Shown here in pieces: positions 48,247 to 56,014 of a stretch of 64,000 bases of DNA. Made by a program: the position numbers and the translations under genes. The stretch comes from a virus, in the IMG/VR virus record IMGVR_UViG_3300021142_000028, positions 1 to 64,000 of that record; one strand, 5' to 3'. Positions within the stretch are counted from its first letter, which is position 1, and each line of letters starts with the position of its first letter. The notes below the pieces were generated by a model. The model worked only from the letters and a program-made list of their open reading frames with translations, made no database searches and had not been told where the DNA came from.

Positions 48247-48624
48247 ATGAAATTTATTAAAACAAGAGAAGAAAAGTCAGTAGAAGAAATTATCAATTCA
48301 ATGGGTAAGAAACCTATTGAGGAAAAGAAGTTGGAACATTTTTCAAGGGAGTTTCAACCCGACATTTTAAAGATTACAAGTGTGTTAGTGTCATCTGAAA
48401 ATGATACACATATAAAAGTATCTGAACGAATGTTTGAATTGTTGAAAAGAAAATGGGATGGAGTATTAACTACCTCCGCGACTTTAACAATCCTTTTTAA
48501 AGAAGAAGAAAGACGTTTTAAAGTGTTGGTATCAAATACCATAGAACGTATTAAAGTGTCACAACGTGAAACAAACAATCACGAGTTTTTCTTAATTGAT
48601 ATGAGTAAAATTGGAATAGATTAA
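48247..48624 (+). CDS. hypothetical protein, 125 aa
   Basis: A mixed alpha/beta protein (KISVLVSSENDTHIKVSERMFELLKRKWDGV-like segment, ending FFLIDMSKIGID). Function unknown. Confidence 0.55.
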   Translation: MKFIKTREEKSVEEIINSMGKKPIEEKKLEHFSREFQPDILKITSVLVSSENDTHIKVSERMFELLKRKWDGVLTTSATLTILFKEEERRFKVLVSNTIERIKVSQRETNNHEFFLIDMSKIGID

Positions 48625-48652
48625 AATTTTTCATATACAAGCAATCGTTTAA

Positions 48653-48682
48653 TCCTGATGTTTCTACATCGGGATTTTTTTT
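48653..48682 (+). terminator. rho-independent terminator
   Basis: CCTGATGT/ACATCGGG with TTTCT loop and T-run; the family member with a non-GAAA loop. Confidence 0.8.
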
Positions 48683-48730
48683 GTCCAATAAAACTTGAGT
48701 CCCCTCAGTGCACTGAAGACCCCGAAATAT

Positions 48731-48789
48731 GTTTTGGCAGTAAGATTTAAAAACGTTTCACGTGGAACATAATTTAATACTGCCAAAAC
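48731..48789. repeat. GTTTTGGCAGT inverted repeat, copy 3
   Basis: Arms 48731-48741 and 48779-48789. The sequence from arm to arm is identical to copy 4. Confidence 0.9.
48754..48769. promoter_or_regulatory. parS-like site 3
   Basis: CGTTTCACGTGGAACA; the 14-bp core GTTTCACGTGGAAC is as in site 2. Confidence 0.72.
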
Positions 48790-48830
48790 ATATTCTACCA
48801 TGGAACCAGGTTCCTCGACTCCAGAACCAG

Positions 48831-48850
48831 TGTGGATAACGTGTGGATAA
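48831..48850 (-). promoter_or_regulatory. two DnaA boxes
   Basis: Perfect TTATCCACA twice in tandem (48831-48839, 48842-48850), 11 bases apart, i.e. on one helix face. Confidence 0.7.
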
Positions 48851-48889
48851 CTTTAATGAAATAAATTTGTCCGGTAAGTATGTAGGTTG

Positions 48890-48897
48890 TACTTTTG
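48890..48897 (+). promoter_or_regulatory. early-type promoter
   Basis: TACTTTTG with a longer leader before the ParB-fold gene. Confidence 0.6.
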
Positions 48898-48984
48898 TAT
48901 CGTCAATGAAAGAAAGACATTGATATTATTTATTTGTTTATTACCAAAAATCGGGGACAGGAGAAAATCTGAACAACATTAAAA

Positions 48985-49749
48985 ATGGTTAAAACACCAC
49001 AGGTACTTTTCACGAAAAATTTGGATATGTTCAAATTTTCAGATGTAAACAGAAGGTTCGATACACCCTTATCAAAAAATCGTATCAAAAGAATATCAAC
49101 CTCAATGAAAGAGGATGGGTTATTGGTATCCCCAATTATTGTTACTTCAAAATACTTTGTTGTTGATGGGCAACATAGATTAGAATCGTCAAGATTGGTT
49201 GGTTGTGGTATTCATTACATTATTGACCATTCAATACCGAATACACCAAAAGGGATATTCAACTCCGCCCGTAAGTATAACCAACATAGTAAAGATTGGG
49301 GTAAAGGGGATTACATTAATGGATTGTCAAATCAAGGTAATGACAATTACACACAGTTGGAACAATTCCGTAAAGAATTTCCGATGTTCAGTTTGAGTGA
49401 GTGTATTATGTTACTATTGAATAGTGGTACACGATACATAAACAAGATGGACTTCGCCGAAGGTAAATTCCAAGTATTATCTTACGAAAAGGGTAAAGAA
49501 TGGGGTAATAATATCCTATCATTGAAACCTTATTTTGAAAAGGGTTATAATCGTTCCGTTTTTGTCCGTACATTAATGACAATAGTGGAAAAGAAACCCG
49601 AATTTGATTTTTCACGTTTTTATCACAAAATGTTACTAAACCCAAGTAAGATGAAACTTTGTGGAGATAAAAGTACATATCGTCAAATGATTGAAGATAT
49701 TTACAACTTCAAAAGTCGTGGTGATGATAAGTTAAACCTAAGATTTTAA
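48985..49749 (+). CDS. ParB/Srx-fold protein
   Basis: 254 residues. SPIIVTSKYFVVDGQHRLESSRLVG (49-73) carries the ParB box II-like G-Q-H-R-x-E-S signature. The N-terminal segment (FKFSDVNRRFDTPLSKNRIKRISTSM) matches the ParB start. The rest is helical without an obvious ParB HTH. It lies between parS-like sites 3 and 4. It may be a nuclease, regulator or CTPase-like clamp. Confidence 0.75.
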   Translation: MVKTPQVLFTKNLDMFKFSDVNRRFDTPLSKNRIKRISTSMKEDGLLVSPIIVTSKYFVVDGQHRLESSRLVGCGIHYIIDHSIPNTPKGIFNSARKYNQHSKDWGKGDYINGLSNQGNDNYTQLEQFRKEFPMFSLSECIMLLLNSGTRYINKMDFAEGKFQVLSYEKGKEWGNNILSLKPYFEKGYNRSVFVRTLMTIVEKKPEFDFSRFYHKMLLNPSKMKLCGDKSTYRQMIEDIYNFKSRGDDKLNLRF

Positions 49750-49779
49750 ACTTTTGGTAATAGTTGATAAATAGGAAAG

Positions 49780-49807
49780 TCCTCATCGAAAGATGGGGAT
49801 TTTTTTT
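49780..49807 (+). terminator. GAAA-loop terminator
   Basis: CCTCATC-GAAA-GATGGGG then T8. Confidence 0.9.
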
Positions 49808-49860
49808 GTCCAAGAAAACTTGAGTGGACTGACGTGATCTGGAATTCTGGATCATGAATT

Positions 49861-49919
49861 GTTTTGGCAGTAAGATTTAAAAACGTTTCACGTGGAACAT
49901 AATTTAATACTGCCAAAAC
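49861..49919. repeat. GTTTTGGCAGT inverted repeat, copy 4
   Basis: Arms 49861-49871 and 49909-49919. Confidence 0.9.
49884..49899. promoter_or_regulatory. parS-like site 4
   Basis: CGTTTCACGTGGAACA, same as site 3. Confidence 0.72.
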
Positions 49920-49960
49920 TTATTCAAACTCAGGTTCCAGTCCTGTGACCCCAGAACCAG

Positions 49961-49980
49961 TGTGGATAACATGTGGATAA
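49961..49980 (-). promoter_or_regulatory. two DnaA boxes
   Basis: Perfect TTATCCACA at 49961-49969 and 49972-49980, again 11 bases apart. Confidence 0.7.
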
Positions 49981-50010
49981 CTTTATACCAATAATGTCAA
50001 AATAAAATTG

Positions 50011-50027
50011 TATCTTTGTATCCTAAA
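50011..50027 (+). promoter_or_regulatory. early-type promoter
   Basis: TATCTTTGTATCCTAAA. Confidence 0.75.
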
Positions 50028-50037
50028 ACATAAGTAT

Positions 50038-50547
50038 ATGACACAGATTACACAAACACAGTTAGAAACCCTTTTAATGGGAGTTGAAAAAAGTACCTTT
50101 GTAAATATCACAATGGAAACTAAAGTAAGAATGAACAAAACAAATAACCCTTTTTTTGATAAGGTTATTAAAAGAAGTAGTTGTAATTACCTAATAGGTA
50201 ACGATTACGAAAAAAGAGTTCAATCTAATGAGAAAAAAGAAGGGTTGGAAGGTGATTTTGAGAGTGGGGAATTAAGGGGTAAAAAACACGTTAGTAAGTG
50301 TGTTTTGGTGGACACTAAGACTGAACAAACCCACTACCTAATGGTAGAACGTTTTGACGAAATACCTCCAAAAAGTGAGTTTATTTTCGAGGGTAACATC
50401 ATTGAGAAAACTTTGTTTGAAAGTTATATGACTAAGGTTTACGAAAGTCAGAAACAAGAACAGGAGAAAAAAGTGATGGTTATTACACCAAAGATTGAGA
50501 ACATTAAAAAAATCACTTTAAATGGTGAAAAATACGAAATAGTGTAA
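50038..50547 (+). CDS. hypothetical protein, 169 aa
   Basis: From ATG 50038 (earlier codons lie in the promoter). TQITQTQLETLLMGVEKSTFVNITMETKVRMNKTNNPFFDKVIKRS and a beta-rich middle resemble conserved small phage proteins of unknown role. Confidence 0.6.
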   Translation: MTQITQTQLETLLMGVEKSTFVNITMETKVRMNKTNNPFFDKVIKRSSCNYLIGNDYEKRVQSNEKKEGLEGDFESGELRGKKHVSKCVLVDTKTEQTHYLMVERFDEIPPKSEFIFEGNIIEKTLFESYMTKVYESQKQEQEKKVMVITPKIENIKKITLNGEKYEIV

Positions 50548-50572
50548 AGTGATAACACCCCCACGATTAAAA

Positions 50573-50602
50573 GTCCTCAACGAAAGTTGGGGATTTTTTT
50601 TT
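50573..50602 (+). terminator. GAAA-loop terminator
   Basis: CCTCAAC-GAAA-GTTGGGG then T9. Confidence 0.9.
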
Positions 50603-50648
50603 GTAATACCGATGGAGGTAAATCCGTCAGGAAGGTGATAATGAATAA

Positions 50649-50718
50649 GTTTTGGCAGTAGAATTAAAAATATATGTTTCACGTGGAACACGGTATTACA
50701 TAATACCACTGCCAAAAC
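50649..50718. repeat. GTTTTGGCAGT inverted repeat, copy 5
   Basis: Arms 50649-50659 and 50708-50718. An extra GGTATTA/TAATACC hairpin lies beside the parS-like site. Confidence 0.88.
50675..50690. promoter_or_regulatory. parS-like site 5
   Basis: TGTTTCACGTGGAACA. Confidence 0.75.
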
Positions 50719-50761
50719 TTATTCAAACTCAGGAACCAGGGTCTGTGTCCCCCAGAACCAG

Positions 50762-50781
50762 TGTGGATAACTTGGGGATAA
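50762..50781 (-). promoter_or_regulatory. DnaA box plus degenerate box
   Basis: Perfect TTATCCACA at 50762-50770 and TTATCCCCA at 50773-50781, 11 bases apart. Confidence 0.6.
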
Positions 50782-50810
50782 GTTCATTTGTCAGTGTGTT
50801 ATAATGTTCT

Positions 50811-50827
50811 TATCTTTGTATCCTAAA
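50811..50827 (+). promoter_or_regulatory. early-type promoter
   Basis: TATCTTTGTATCCTAAA. Confidence 0.75.
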
Positions 50828-50837
50828 ATAAAAAAAT

Positions 50838-51140
50838 ATGACACAAAAAAAACTTACAATTAATGAGTGTACTAAGTTAGTAAAGAAACTAAAATTTCCT
50901 AATGGTTTGGTATCTTATGGAACGTTATGGGGTACAGTAAACACTACCTTTGGTTATAAAGATGCGTCTATGTGGACTTTAGGTATTTTACAAAATAGTG
51001 AGGGGTTGATTAGGGGAATAGAAATAAATAGAACTTATTTTACACACACCCCAATAAGTACAAAATTAAATGAATTTGCAACATACGATAATCCTAAAAC
51101 GTATGTTGAAGTAATGGAATTTTTAAATAATCTAAAATAA
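50838..51140 (+). CDS. hypothetical protein, 100 aa
   Basis: TINECTKLVKKLKFPNGLVSYGTLWGTVNTTFGYKDASMWTLGILQ: a small alpha/beta protein, first of a four-gene operon. Function unknown. Confidence 0.55.
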   Translation: MTQKKLTINECTKLVKKLKFPNGLVSYGTLWGTVNTTFGYKDASMWTLGILQNSEGLIRGIEINRTYFTHTPISTKLNEFATYDNPKTYVEVMEFLNNLK

Positions 51141-51146
51141 AAAAAT

Positions 51147-51338
51147 ATGGAATGTCCAAATTGTAAAAAAGAAATGAAGTTTATTGAACCTTCAATATTC
51201 TTGAACGTTGAAGTTTATGGTAATACACAACTTGGTAAAACTGAATGTTGTGGAAAATTATTCAATGTTGAACGTAAAATAAGTTTTAACATTAGTGAAT
51301 ATAAGGGAACTAAAAAATTTGATAACTGGGAAAATTAA
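51147..51338 (+). CDS. zinc-ribbon protein, 63 aa
   Basis: MECPNCKKEMKF...GKTECCGKLFNVE: CxxC and CC pairs around a short beta hairpin. Confidence 0.6.
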   Translation: MECPNCKKEMKFIEPSIFLNVEVYGNTQLGKTECCGKLFNVERKISFNISEYKGTKKFDNWEN

Positions 51339-51343
51339 ATAAT

Positions 51344-51523
51344 ATGACACTACAAGATTTAAGGAACTACGCAAAAGAAACTATTGAAAAGTACCCCCAA
51401 CACAAAAATGATATAGTTGGTTTATATCAACTATGTTTGGATGAGATTGAAGAGGGTGGAAGTACCGAACAGGAAATTGAAAATTGTCTTCACGATATTA
51501 AAGAACTTTTAAATGGAGAATAA
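51344..51523 (+). CDS. hypothetical acidic helical protein, 59 aa
   Basis: MTLQDLRNYAKETIEKYPQHK... two helices. The next ATG overlaps its stop region. Confidence 0.55.
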   Translation: MTLQDLRNYAKETIEKYPQHKNDIVGLYQLCLDEIEEGGSTEQEIENCLHDIKELLNGE

Positions 51524-51800
51524 AATGGAAGTACCAACACCGAACTTGGTAAAATTACAACGTATCAATTATGAATGTGAAAAGATGCACGATAGAATAA
51601 TGGAGATAAAAGGTGAACGAACAACACTTGAAACAAAGTTACAATTTGGTCAGATTGACGAAACATTATTTTATATGAAACTGAAATGTTTGGATTATGA
51701 AATGAATTATGTTATACGACCTAATTTTGAAAATTTAACATCCGAACTCGAACTTGTTGGAATGTTGATGGACTCGAAAATTCAACTATCTGAAAATTAA
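51513..51800 (+). CDS. helical coiled-coil protein, 95 aa
   Basis: A long amphipathic helix (LVKLQRINYECEKMHDRIMEIKGERTTLETKL). Start at 51513 overlaps the upstream gene by 11 bases; ATG 51525 is an alternative. Confidence 0.55.
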   Translation: MENKMEVPTPNLVKLQRINYECEKMHDRIMEIKGERTTLETKLQFGQIDETLFYMKLKCLDYEMNYVIRPNFENLTSELELVGMLMDSKIQLSEN

Positions 51801-51825
51801 ATTTGGTAATATAAATTTAATGTAT

Positions 51826-51833
51826 TACCTTTG
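51826..51833 (+). promoter_or_regulatory. early-type promoter
   Basis: TACCTTTG, followed by TAACCAA and a longer leader. Confidence 0.6.
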
Positions 51834-51868
51834 TAACCAACCGAAAGGGAAAAAATAAAACAAAAATT

Positions 51869-52093
51869 ATGAAATATATCATTGCATTAATAGTAGGAAT
51901 TTTAGCAATCTACTATTCTTTTTCGGGAGCAAACAATTTGATACATTATGTTTGTCAAGGTATTATTGACCCGTCATTACACGCGGTTATGGTTATTGTC
52001 CTTTGGATTATATGTTTTGGATTGGTTCTAAAAGTATCACTCATAGGTTCTTTATTTGTAATGTCAATCATTGCAAGAATTGGTGACGATTAA
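51869..52093 (+). CDS. membrane protein, 74 aa
   Basis: Two or three TM helices (IIALIVGILAIYYSF, VMVIVLWIICFGLVLKV, IGSLFVMSIIA). Possibly envelope-modifying during early infection. Confidence 0.6.
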   Translation: MKYIIALIVGILAIYYSFSGANNLIHYVCQGIIDPSLHAVMVIVLWIICFGLVLKVSLIGSLFVMSIIARIGDD

Positions 52094-52117
52094 AGTATTA
52101 CACGCCCACGATTAAAG

Positions 52118-52146
52118 TCCTCACCGAAAGGTGGGGATTTTTTTTG
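52118..52146 (+). terminator. GAAA-loop terminator
   Basis: CCTCACC-GAAA-GGTGGGG then T8. Confidence 0.9.
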
Positions 52147-52148
52147 TG

Positions 52149-52178
52149 CTTAAGATCCAGAGTCGGAGCTTGCTTAAG
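52149..52178. repeat. CTTAAG element, copy B
   Basis: Identical to copy A over 30 bases. Confidence 0.75.
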
Positions 52179-52187
52179 ATCGAAATT

Positions 52188-52218
52188 GTTTTGGCAGTGG
52201 ATTTATTACTGCCAAAAC
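52188..52218. repeat. GTTTTGGCAGT inverted repeat, copy 6
   Basis: Arms 52188-52198 and 52208-52218 with a nine-base loop; no parS-like site. Confidence 0.88.
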
Positions 52219-52277
52219 ATATTGAGATTGGACGGAGATGGTTCAGGAAAAAATTTGGTGAATTGTGCAAAATGTAT

Positions 52278-52294
52278 TACCTTTGTAATCTAAA
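52278..52294 (+). promoter_or_regulatory. early-type promoter
   Basis: TACCTTTGTAATCTAAA. Confidence 0.65.
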
Positions 52295-52303
52295 TTAAAA
52301 TAT

Positions 52304-52387
52304 ATGGAAATAATATTTGTTTTTGTCGGTTTATTACTTTTTGGTTTATGGGTAGATAATTCAGATAACAATTATGGTGACTTTTAA
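52304..52387 (+). CDS. 27-aa membrane peptide
   Basis: MEIIFVFVGLLLFGLWVDNS... one TM helix and an acidic tail, with its own promoter and a following DnaA box. Confidence 0.45.
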   Translation: MEIIFVFVGLLLFGLWVDNSDNNYGDF

Positions 52388-52389
52388 AA

Positions 52390-52398
52390 TGTGGATAA
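52390..52398 (-). promoter_or_regulatory. DnaA box
   Basis: Perfect TTATCCACA two bases after the peptide stop and about 30 bases before the next promoter. The only box not directly behind an inverted repeat (about 170 bases after copy 6), and the rightmost seen. Confidence 0.65.
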
Positions 52399-52427
52399 CT
52401 TTTTATAAAACGTATTACATAAACACT

Positions 52428-52443
52428 TATCTTTGTATCCTAA
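52428..52443 (+). promoter_or_regulatory. early-type promoter
   Basis: TATCTTTGTATCCTAA. Confidence 0.75.
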
Positions 52444-52453
52444 ATTAAATTAT

Positions 52454-53053
52454 ATGGAAAAAAGAATTGGTAATTACCTAATTGAGATTAAACAAGATTT
52501 AAGTCCGTCTAACCCTAGGGAAGATTTTGATAATCTTGGTAAAATGATATGTTTTCACAATAGATATTCATTGGGTGACAAACACGACTATAATTCAAAT
52601 GATTATAGTGGTTGGGATGAACAATTAAAAGTAATCAGTAAGAATGAAGATGTTTGTGTTATCTTACCTTTGTATCTTTACGACCATTCGGGTATCACGA
52701 TTAAAACCACTCCGTTTGGTTGTCCTTACGATAGTGGACAAGTTGGTTGGATATTTGTATCAAAAGAGAAAGTAAGAAATGAGTATAATGTTAAACGTAT
52801 CAATAAGAAATTAAAAGAACGTATTACAGAATATCTTATTGGGGAAGTAAAGACTTATGACCAATACCTAACAGGTGACATTTACGGGTACGAAATATCG
52901 AAGATAACTAAATGTGACTTAGGACACGAACACACAGAAGAATTAGATAGTTGTTGGGGTTTCTTCGGGGAGAGTGAGTGTATGAAGGAGGCGGAAGGTA
53001 TTGTTGAGTATTACAAACAACCTAAACAATTAGAATTAGAATTGGTTTCATAG
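52454..53053 (+). CDS. hypothetical protein, 199 aa, TAG stop
   Basis: From ATG 52454. VCVILPLYLYDHSGITIKTTPFGCPYDSGQVGWIFVSKEKVR is a well-conserved phage domain of unknown function. It ends in TAG, with two further in-frame TAGs within 15 bases (TAG GTA TAG TTT TAG), which matters given the amber-suppressor tRNA. Confidence 0.65.
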   Translation: MEKRIGNYLIEIKQDLSPSNPREDFDNLGKMICFHNRYSLGDKHDYNSNDYSGWDEQLKVISKNEDVCVILPLYLYDHSGITIKTTPFGCPYDSGQVGWIFVSKEKVRNEYNVKRINKKLKERITEYLIGEVKTYDQYLTGDIYGYEISKITKCDLGHEHTEELDSCWGFFGESECMKEAEGIVEYYKQPKQLELELVS

Positions 53054-53070
53054 GTATAGTTTTAGATTAA

Positions 53071-53099
53071 GTCCTCACAGAAATGTGGGGATTTTTTTT
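53071..53099 (+). terminator. GAAA-loop terminator
   Basis: CCTCACA-GAAA-TGTGGGG then T8. Confidence 0.9.
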
Positions 53100-53141
53100 G
53101 CTCGGAGGAATTTGAGTCCCGCGCTTAAGATCGACTGAATT

Positions 53142-53185
53142 GTTTTGGCAGTATTAAACGTATGACAATAACTTACTGCCAAAAC
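53142..53185. repeat. GTTTTGGCAGT inverted repeat, copy 7
   Basis: Arms 53142-53152 and 53175-53185; no parS-like site. Confidence 0.88.
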
Positions 53186-53305
53186 ATATCATTCCTGAAA
53201 TGAGCTGTTCCTGCTGTTCCGACTCTGGAATTCACGGGTAAATTTTGTTAACAATTATTTAACAAATATTTTTTTCTCATTATTTGGTGGGGAATAAATT
53301 TTCCT

Positions 53306-53322
53306 TATCTTTGTATCCTAAA
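53306..53322 (+). promoter_or_regulatory. early-type promoter
   Basis: TATCTTTGTATCCTAAA. Confidence 0.75.
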
Positions 53323-53332
53323 TTATTTAATT

Positions 53333-54199
53333 ATGGACATTCAAAAAATGTTAGATGAAACTGGTCTGAATTGGACAGTAAGAAGTGAAAAAATACAAAC
53401 TGAATCTGGTATCATTATACCGGATAAAATCAGTATTGTAAGAGAAGACACTAACACATCGTTAGGGGTTATGGGTAAGGATTACCAACCTTATCAAAAT
53501 CAAGAAATGTTTGAACTTCTAGAAAGGGTTTCAAAACAAACTGGATTGGAACTTAAAAAGGGTGGTATGTTTGGTAGTGGTTCAAAAGTATATGTTCAAT
53601 TAAAGTCTAATGACTTAAAATTGGGTGATGATACTATTGAGGGTTACTTAACAGGTATCAATTCATTTGATGGTTCTACATCATTGGCATTCGGACCAAG
53701 TAATGTGACTATCAGTTGTATGAATACTTTCTATTCTGCGTTCAGAAGTATCAAAACAAAGGTTCGTCATACTTCAAATATGACTTTCCGTATTGATGAC
53801 CTTGTGAAGACTTTGGAACAGTCGTTGGTCGAAGAAGAAAAAATGTTTGATAACATTAAACGTTTGGCTGAGGCTCCGTATGACCCAAGTAAGGTTTCAC
53901 ATCGTGTGGCTTATGGGGAAAGGGTTCTAAGAACTTTATTCGACATTGATAAGAGTGTTGATTTGAATGATGAAGATAGTATTTCCGGTAATAAACGTAA
54001 TAAAATGACTAAGTATTACGTTGATTTGAACGGGGAAATTAAGGATAAGGGTGGTAACTTGTGGGGTTTATTTAGTGGTGTCACTAAGTTTACTACTCAC
54101 TCCCTATCTAAAAATGATAGTACCGAAAGTAAGATGATTGGGTCCTATGGCAGGCGAGAACAGAAAATTTTTAATGACCTTGTTGAATTGATTTCTTAA
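53333..54199 (+). CDS. DUF932 (phage/plasmid-like) protein
   Basis: 288 residues. VMGKDYQPYQNQEMFELLERV, YVQLKSNDLKLGDDTIEGYLTGINSFDGSTSLAFGPSNVTISCMNTF and KVRHTSNMTFR are the conserved DUF932 core (TIGR03299-like), common on phages and plasmids. Biochemical role unknown; C-terminus lysine-rich. Confidence 0.85.
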   Translation: MDIQKMLDETGLNWTVRSEKIQTESGIIIPDKISIVREDTNTSLGVMGKDYQPYQNQEMFELLERVSKQTGLELKKGGMFGSGSKVYVQLKSNDLKLGDDTIEGYLTGINSFDGSTSLAFGPSNVTISCMNTFYSAFRSIKTKVRHTSNMTFRIDDLVKTLEQSLVEEEKMFDNIKRLAEAPYDPSKVSHRVAYGERVLRTLFDIDKSVDLNDEDSISGNKRNKMTKYYVDLNGEIKDKGGNLWGLFSGVTKFTTHSLSKNDSTESKMIGSYGRREQKIFNDLVELIS

Positions 54200-54221
54200 T
54201 GTGGTTAATTGAGAAAGGAAA

Positions 54222-54249
54222 GTCCTCACCGAAAGGTGGGGATTTTTTA
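54222..54249 (+). terminator. GAAA-loop terminator
   Basis: CCTCACC-GAAA-GGTGGGG then T6. Confidence 0.9.
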
Positions 54250-54300
54250 TGCCCTCAAATTAAGCAGTTGCTTAAAACTTTGCTGAAGATGACTCAAATT

Positions 54301-54344
54301 GTTTTGGCAGTAAGTTATTGTCATACATATAATACTGCCAAAAC
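54301..54344. repeat. GTTTTGGCAGT inverted repeat, copy 8
   Basis: Arms 54301-54311 and 54334-54344. Confidence 0.88.
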
Positions 54345-54442
54345 ATATCGTTCCTGAATTGAGCTGGGACCAGCAGCTCCGACTCTAGAATTCACGGGAA
54401 ATAAATTTTAAAAATAAATTTGTTTGGTAAATGTAAATGAAT

Positions 54443-54459
54443 TATCTTTGTATCCTAAA
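54443..54459 (+). promoter_or_regulatory. early-type promoter
   Basis: TATCTTTGTATCCTAAA. Confidence 0.75.
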
Positions 54460-54470
54460 ATATAAATAAT

Positions 54471-54737
54471 ATGCAAACATTTGATTTTTTTCTTGACCAG
54501 AAAGTTACAACTTGGATGAGGACCCCATTTTCAGTAGAAGCTGAAACAGTAGAGGAAGCTAAAAAACTTGCTATTGAAAAATATAAGTCAGGGGATTTAG
54601 AGGAAATTTCTTGGGATGAAATTGATGGAGTTAAAGAAACATTGGAACCAGAAGATAATGGTGGGGAAAGTACCGCTGAGTTATATCTTGATGGTCGTGT
54701 ATCTTTAGAAATATATAATAATCAAACTGAAAAATAA
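54471..54737 (+). CDS. hypothetical acidic protein, 88 aa
   Basis: TWMRTPFSVEAETVEEAKKLAIEKYKSGDLEEISWDEI: a small alpha/beta fold (strand-helix-strand). Function unknown. Confidence 0.55.
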   Translation: MQTFDFFLDQKVTTWMRTPFSVEAETVEEAKKLAIEKYKSGDLEEISWDEIDGVKETLEPEDNGGESTAELYLDGRVSLEIYNNQTEK

Positions 54738-54762
54738 ATTTGGTGGTGTAATATAAATGTAT

Positions 54763-54779
54763 TACTTTTGTATCCTAAA
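54763..54779 (+). promoter_or_regulatory. early-type promoter
   Basis: TACTTTTGTATCCTAAA. Confidence 0.7.
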
Positions 54780-54797
54780 CAAAATAAATTAAAAGTT

Positions 54798-55256
54798 ATG
54801 GGATTTTTTTCATGGATGACCTCCGATACAGGTAGGAGTATTGCCAATCAACACAGTAGATTACGTCCATTTACAGTTCACATGATTACTGAGGATGGAC
54901 AAGTATTCACCGAAAATAATTACGATGGTTATGGTGAGTTTGGTGGTAAAGACTTTTATGAGTTACTTGCCGAGTTAAATGGTGAGAAAACCAGAAGTGA
55001 AGGTATTACATTATCATTCAAAGATAATCCAAGTGGTGATTATAACGGTTTATTTAAGATGCCAAAGTTGGTTGAGAATTTGAATACACACGTTCCTCGT
55101 GGTGATAACGACCAATGGAAAACATACTTCAATAGTTTACCTTATCCAGATTGTTGTCCAGATCAAGGATTTTTCTATGGTAATAATGATGAAGAATGCG
55201 AGGTTTGTGGTAGAACGTTACTTGATGGAGAATGTCCAGATTGTGATGAATTATAA
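54798..55256 (+). CDS. hypothetical protein with C-terminal zinc ribbon, 152 aa
   Basis: From ATG 54798 (MGFFSWMTSDTGRSIANQHS). A conserved GYGEFGGKDFYELLAELNG segment is followed by a final ECEVCGRTLLDGECPDCDEL zinc ribbon. This type is widespread in phages of Bacteroidota; function unknown. Confidence 0.65.
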   Translation: MGFFSWMTSDTGRSIANQHSRLRPFTVHMITEDGQVFTENNYDGYGEFGGKDFYELLAELNGEKTRSEGITLSFKDNPSGDYNGLFKMPKLVENLNTHVPRGDNDQWKTYFNSLPYPDCCPDQGFFYGNNDEECEVCGRTLLDGECPDCDEL

Positions 55257-55287
55257 ACTTTTATTTGGTGGGGAGTGTAATACTCCC

Positions 55288-55304
55288 TACCTTTGTAATC
55301 TAAA
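55288..55304 (+). promoter_or_regulatory. early-type promoter
   Basis: TACCTTTGTAATCTAAA. Confidence 0.65.
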
Positions 55305-55314
55305 TTAAAATATT

Positions 55315-55680
55315 ATGAAAAAAAGATTAACAACACATCAAATCATTGATGAAACTGTGGAGTATTACAAAAATAATCCTAGAGCGTTACAAGGAGAGCA
55401 TTGTGAATATATCACCGATGATGGAAAAATGTGTGCTGTAGGTAGATGTCTTACACCTAAGAGTGTACAGATTGCACAAACAAAATTTAATGGTAAAATA
55501 TTTGATGATTTAAACAAAAGTATCATTAAGTTTAAATCCAAGTATCAAGGTCATTGTGATTCTTTTTGGCTATGTTTACAAAGTTTTCACGATTGTGACC
55601 ATTGTTGGGATGGTAACAAATTAACCGAAGATGGTGAAAGACGTGTAAAACTATTAAAAGAAAACTTTGTCAATATATAA
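55315..55680 (+). CDS. hypothetical protein, 121 aa
   Basis: TTHQIIDETVEYYKNNPRALQGEHCEYITDDGKMCAVGRCL...FHDCDHCWDGNKLTEDGERRV. The Cys/His pattern may bind metal. Function unknown. Confidence 0.6.
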   Translation: MKKRLTTHQIIDETVEYYKNNPRALQGEHCEYITDDGKMCAVGRCLTPKSVQIAQTKFNGKIFDDLNKSIIKFKSKYQGHCDSFWLCLQSFHDCDHCWDGNKLTEDGERRVKLLKENFVNI

Positions 55681-55688
55681 AAAAGTAT

Positions 55689-55704
55689 TATCTTTGTAAT
55701 CTAA
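55689..55704 (+). promoter_or_regulatory. early-type promoter
   Basis: TATCTTTGTAATCTAA, overlapping the end of the previous gene. Confidence 0.65.
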
Positions 55705-55714
55705 ATTAAATAAA

Positions 55715-55963
55715 ATGAGAATTTATAACATTGTAGAAACAATTAACAATAAGGTATCACAAATATTATCTTATCCAGTATATGAGGAACAATTATCTGA
55801 GGATGTTTCTGAAACCGCAGAATTGGAGTTTATTAAACTTATCAATGAACAGACCCATCCAGTTGTTTTATCTGATGAAAGTCAGGAATATTTCCTAAAT
55901 GAAAAAGTGTATCACAATGGTAAAGATTATCGTTTAGAAATTGTTGTATCTTACACAAATTAA
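55715..55963 (+). CDS. hypothetical protein, 82 aa
   Basis: Small alpha/beta (QILSYPVYEEQLSEDVSETAELEFIKLINEQ). Function unknown. Confidence 0.55.
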   Translation: MRIYNIVETINNKVSQILSYPVYEEQLSEDVSETAELEFIKLINEQTHPVVLSDESQEYFLNEKVYHNGKDYRLEIVVSYTN

Positions 55964-55988
55964 TTTTGTTGGTTTAATACAAAAGTAT

Positions 55989-56005
55989 TATCTTTGTAAC
56001 CTAAA
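55989..56005 (+). promoter_or_regulatory. early-type promoter
   Basis: TATCTTTGTAACCTAAA. Confidence 0.7.
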
Positions 56006-56014
56006 ACAAATACA

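Noticed and set aside
52433-52453. Upstream starts reading MYPKL... in several right-arm genes (52433, 54768, 58868)
   Set aside because: These codons are the promoter sequence TTGTATCCTAAA itself; the A-rich leader and ATG downstream give the real starts.
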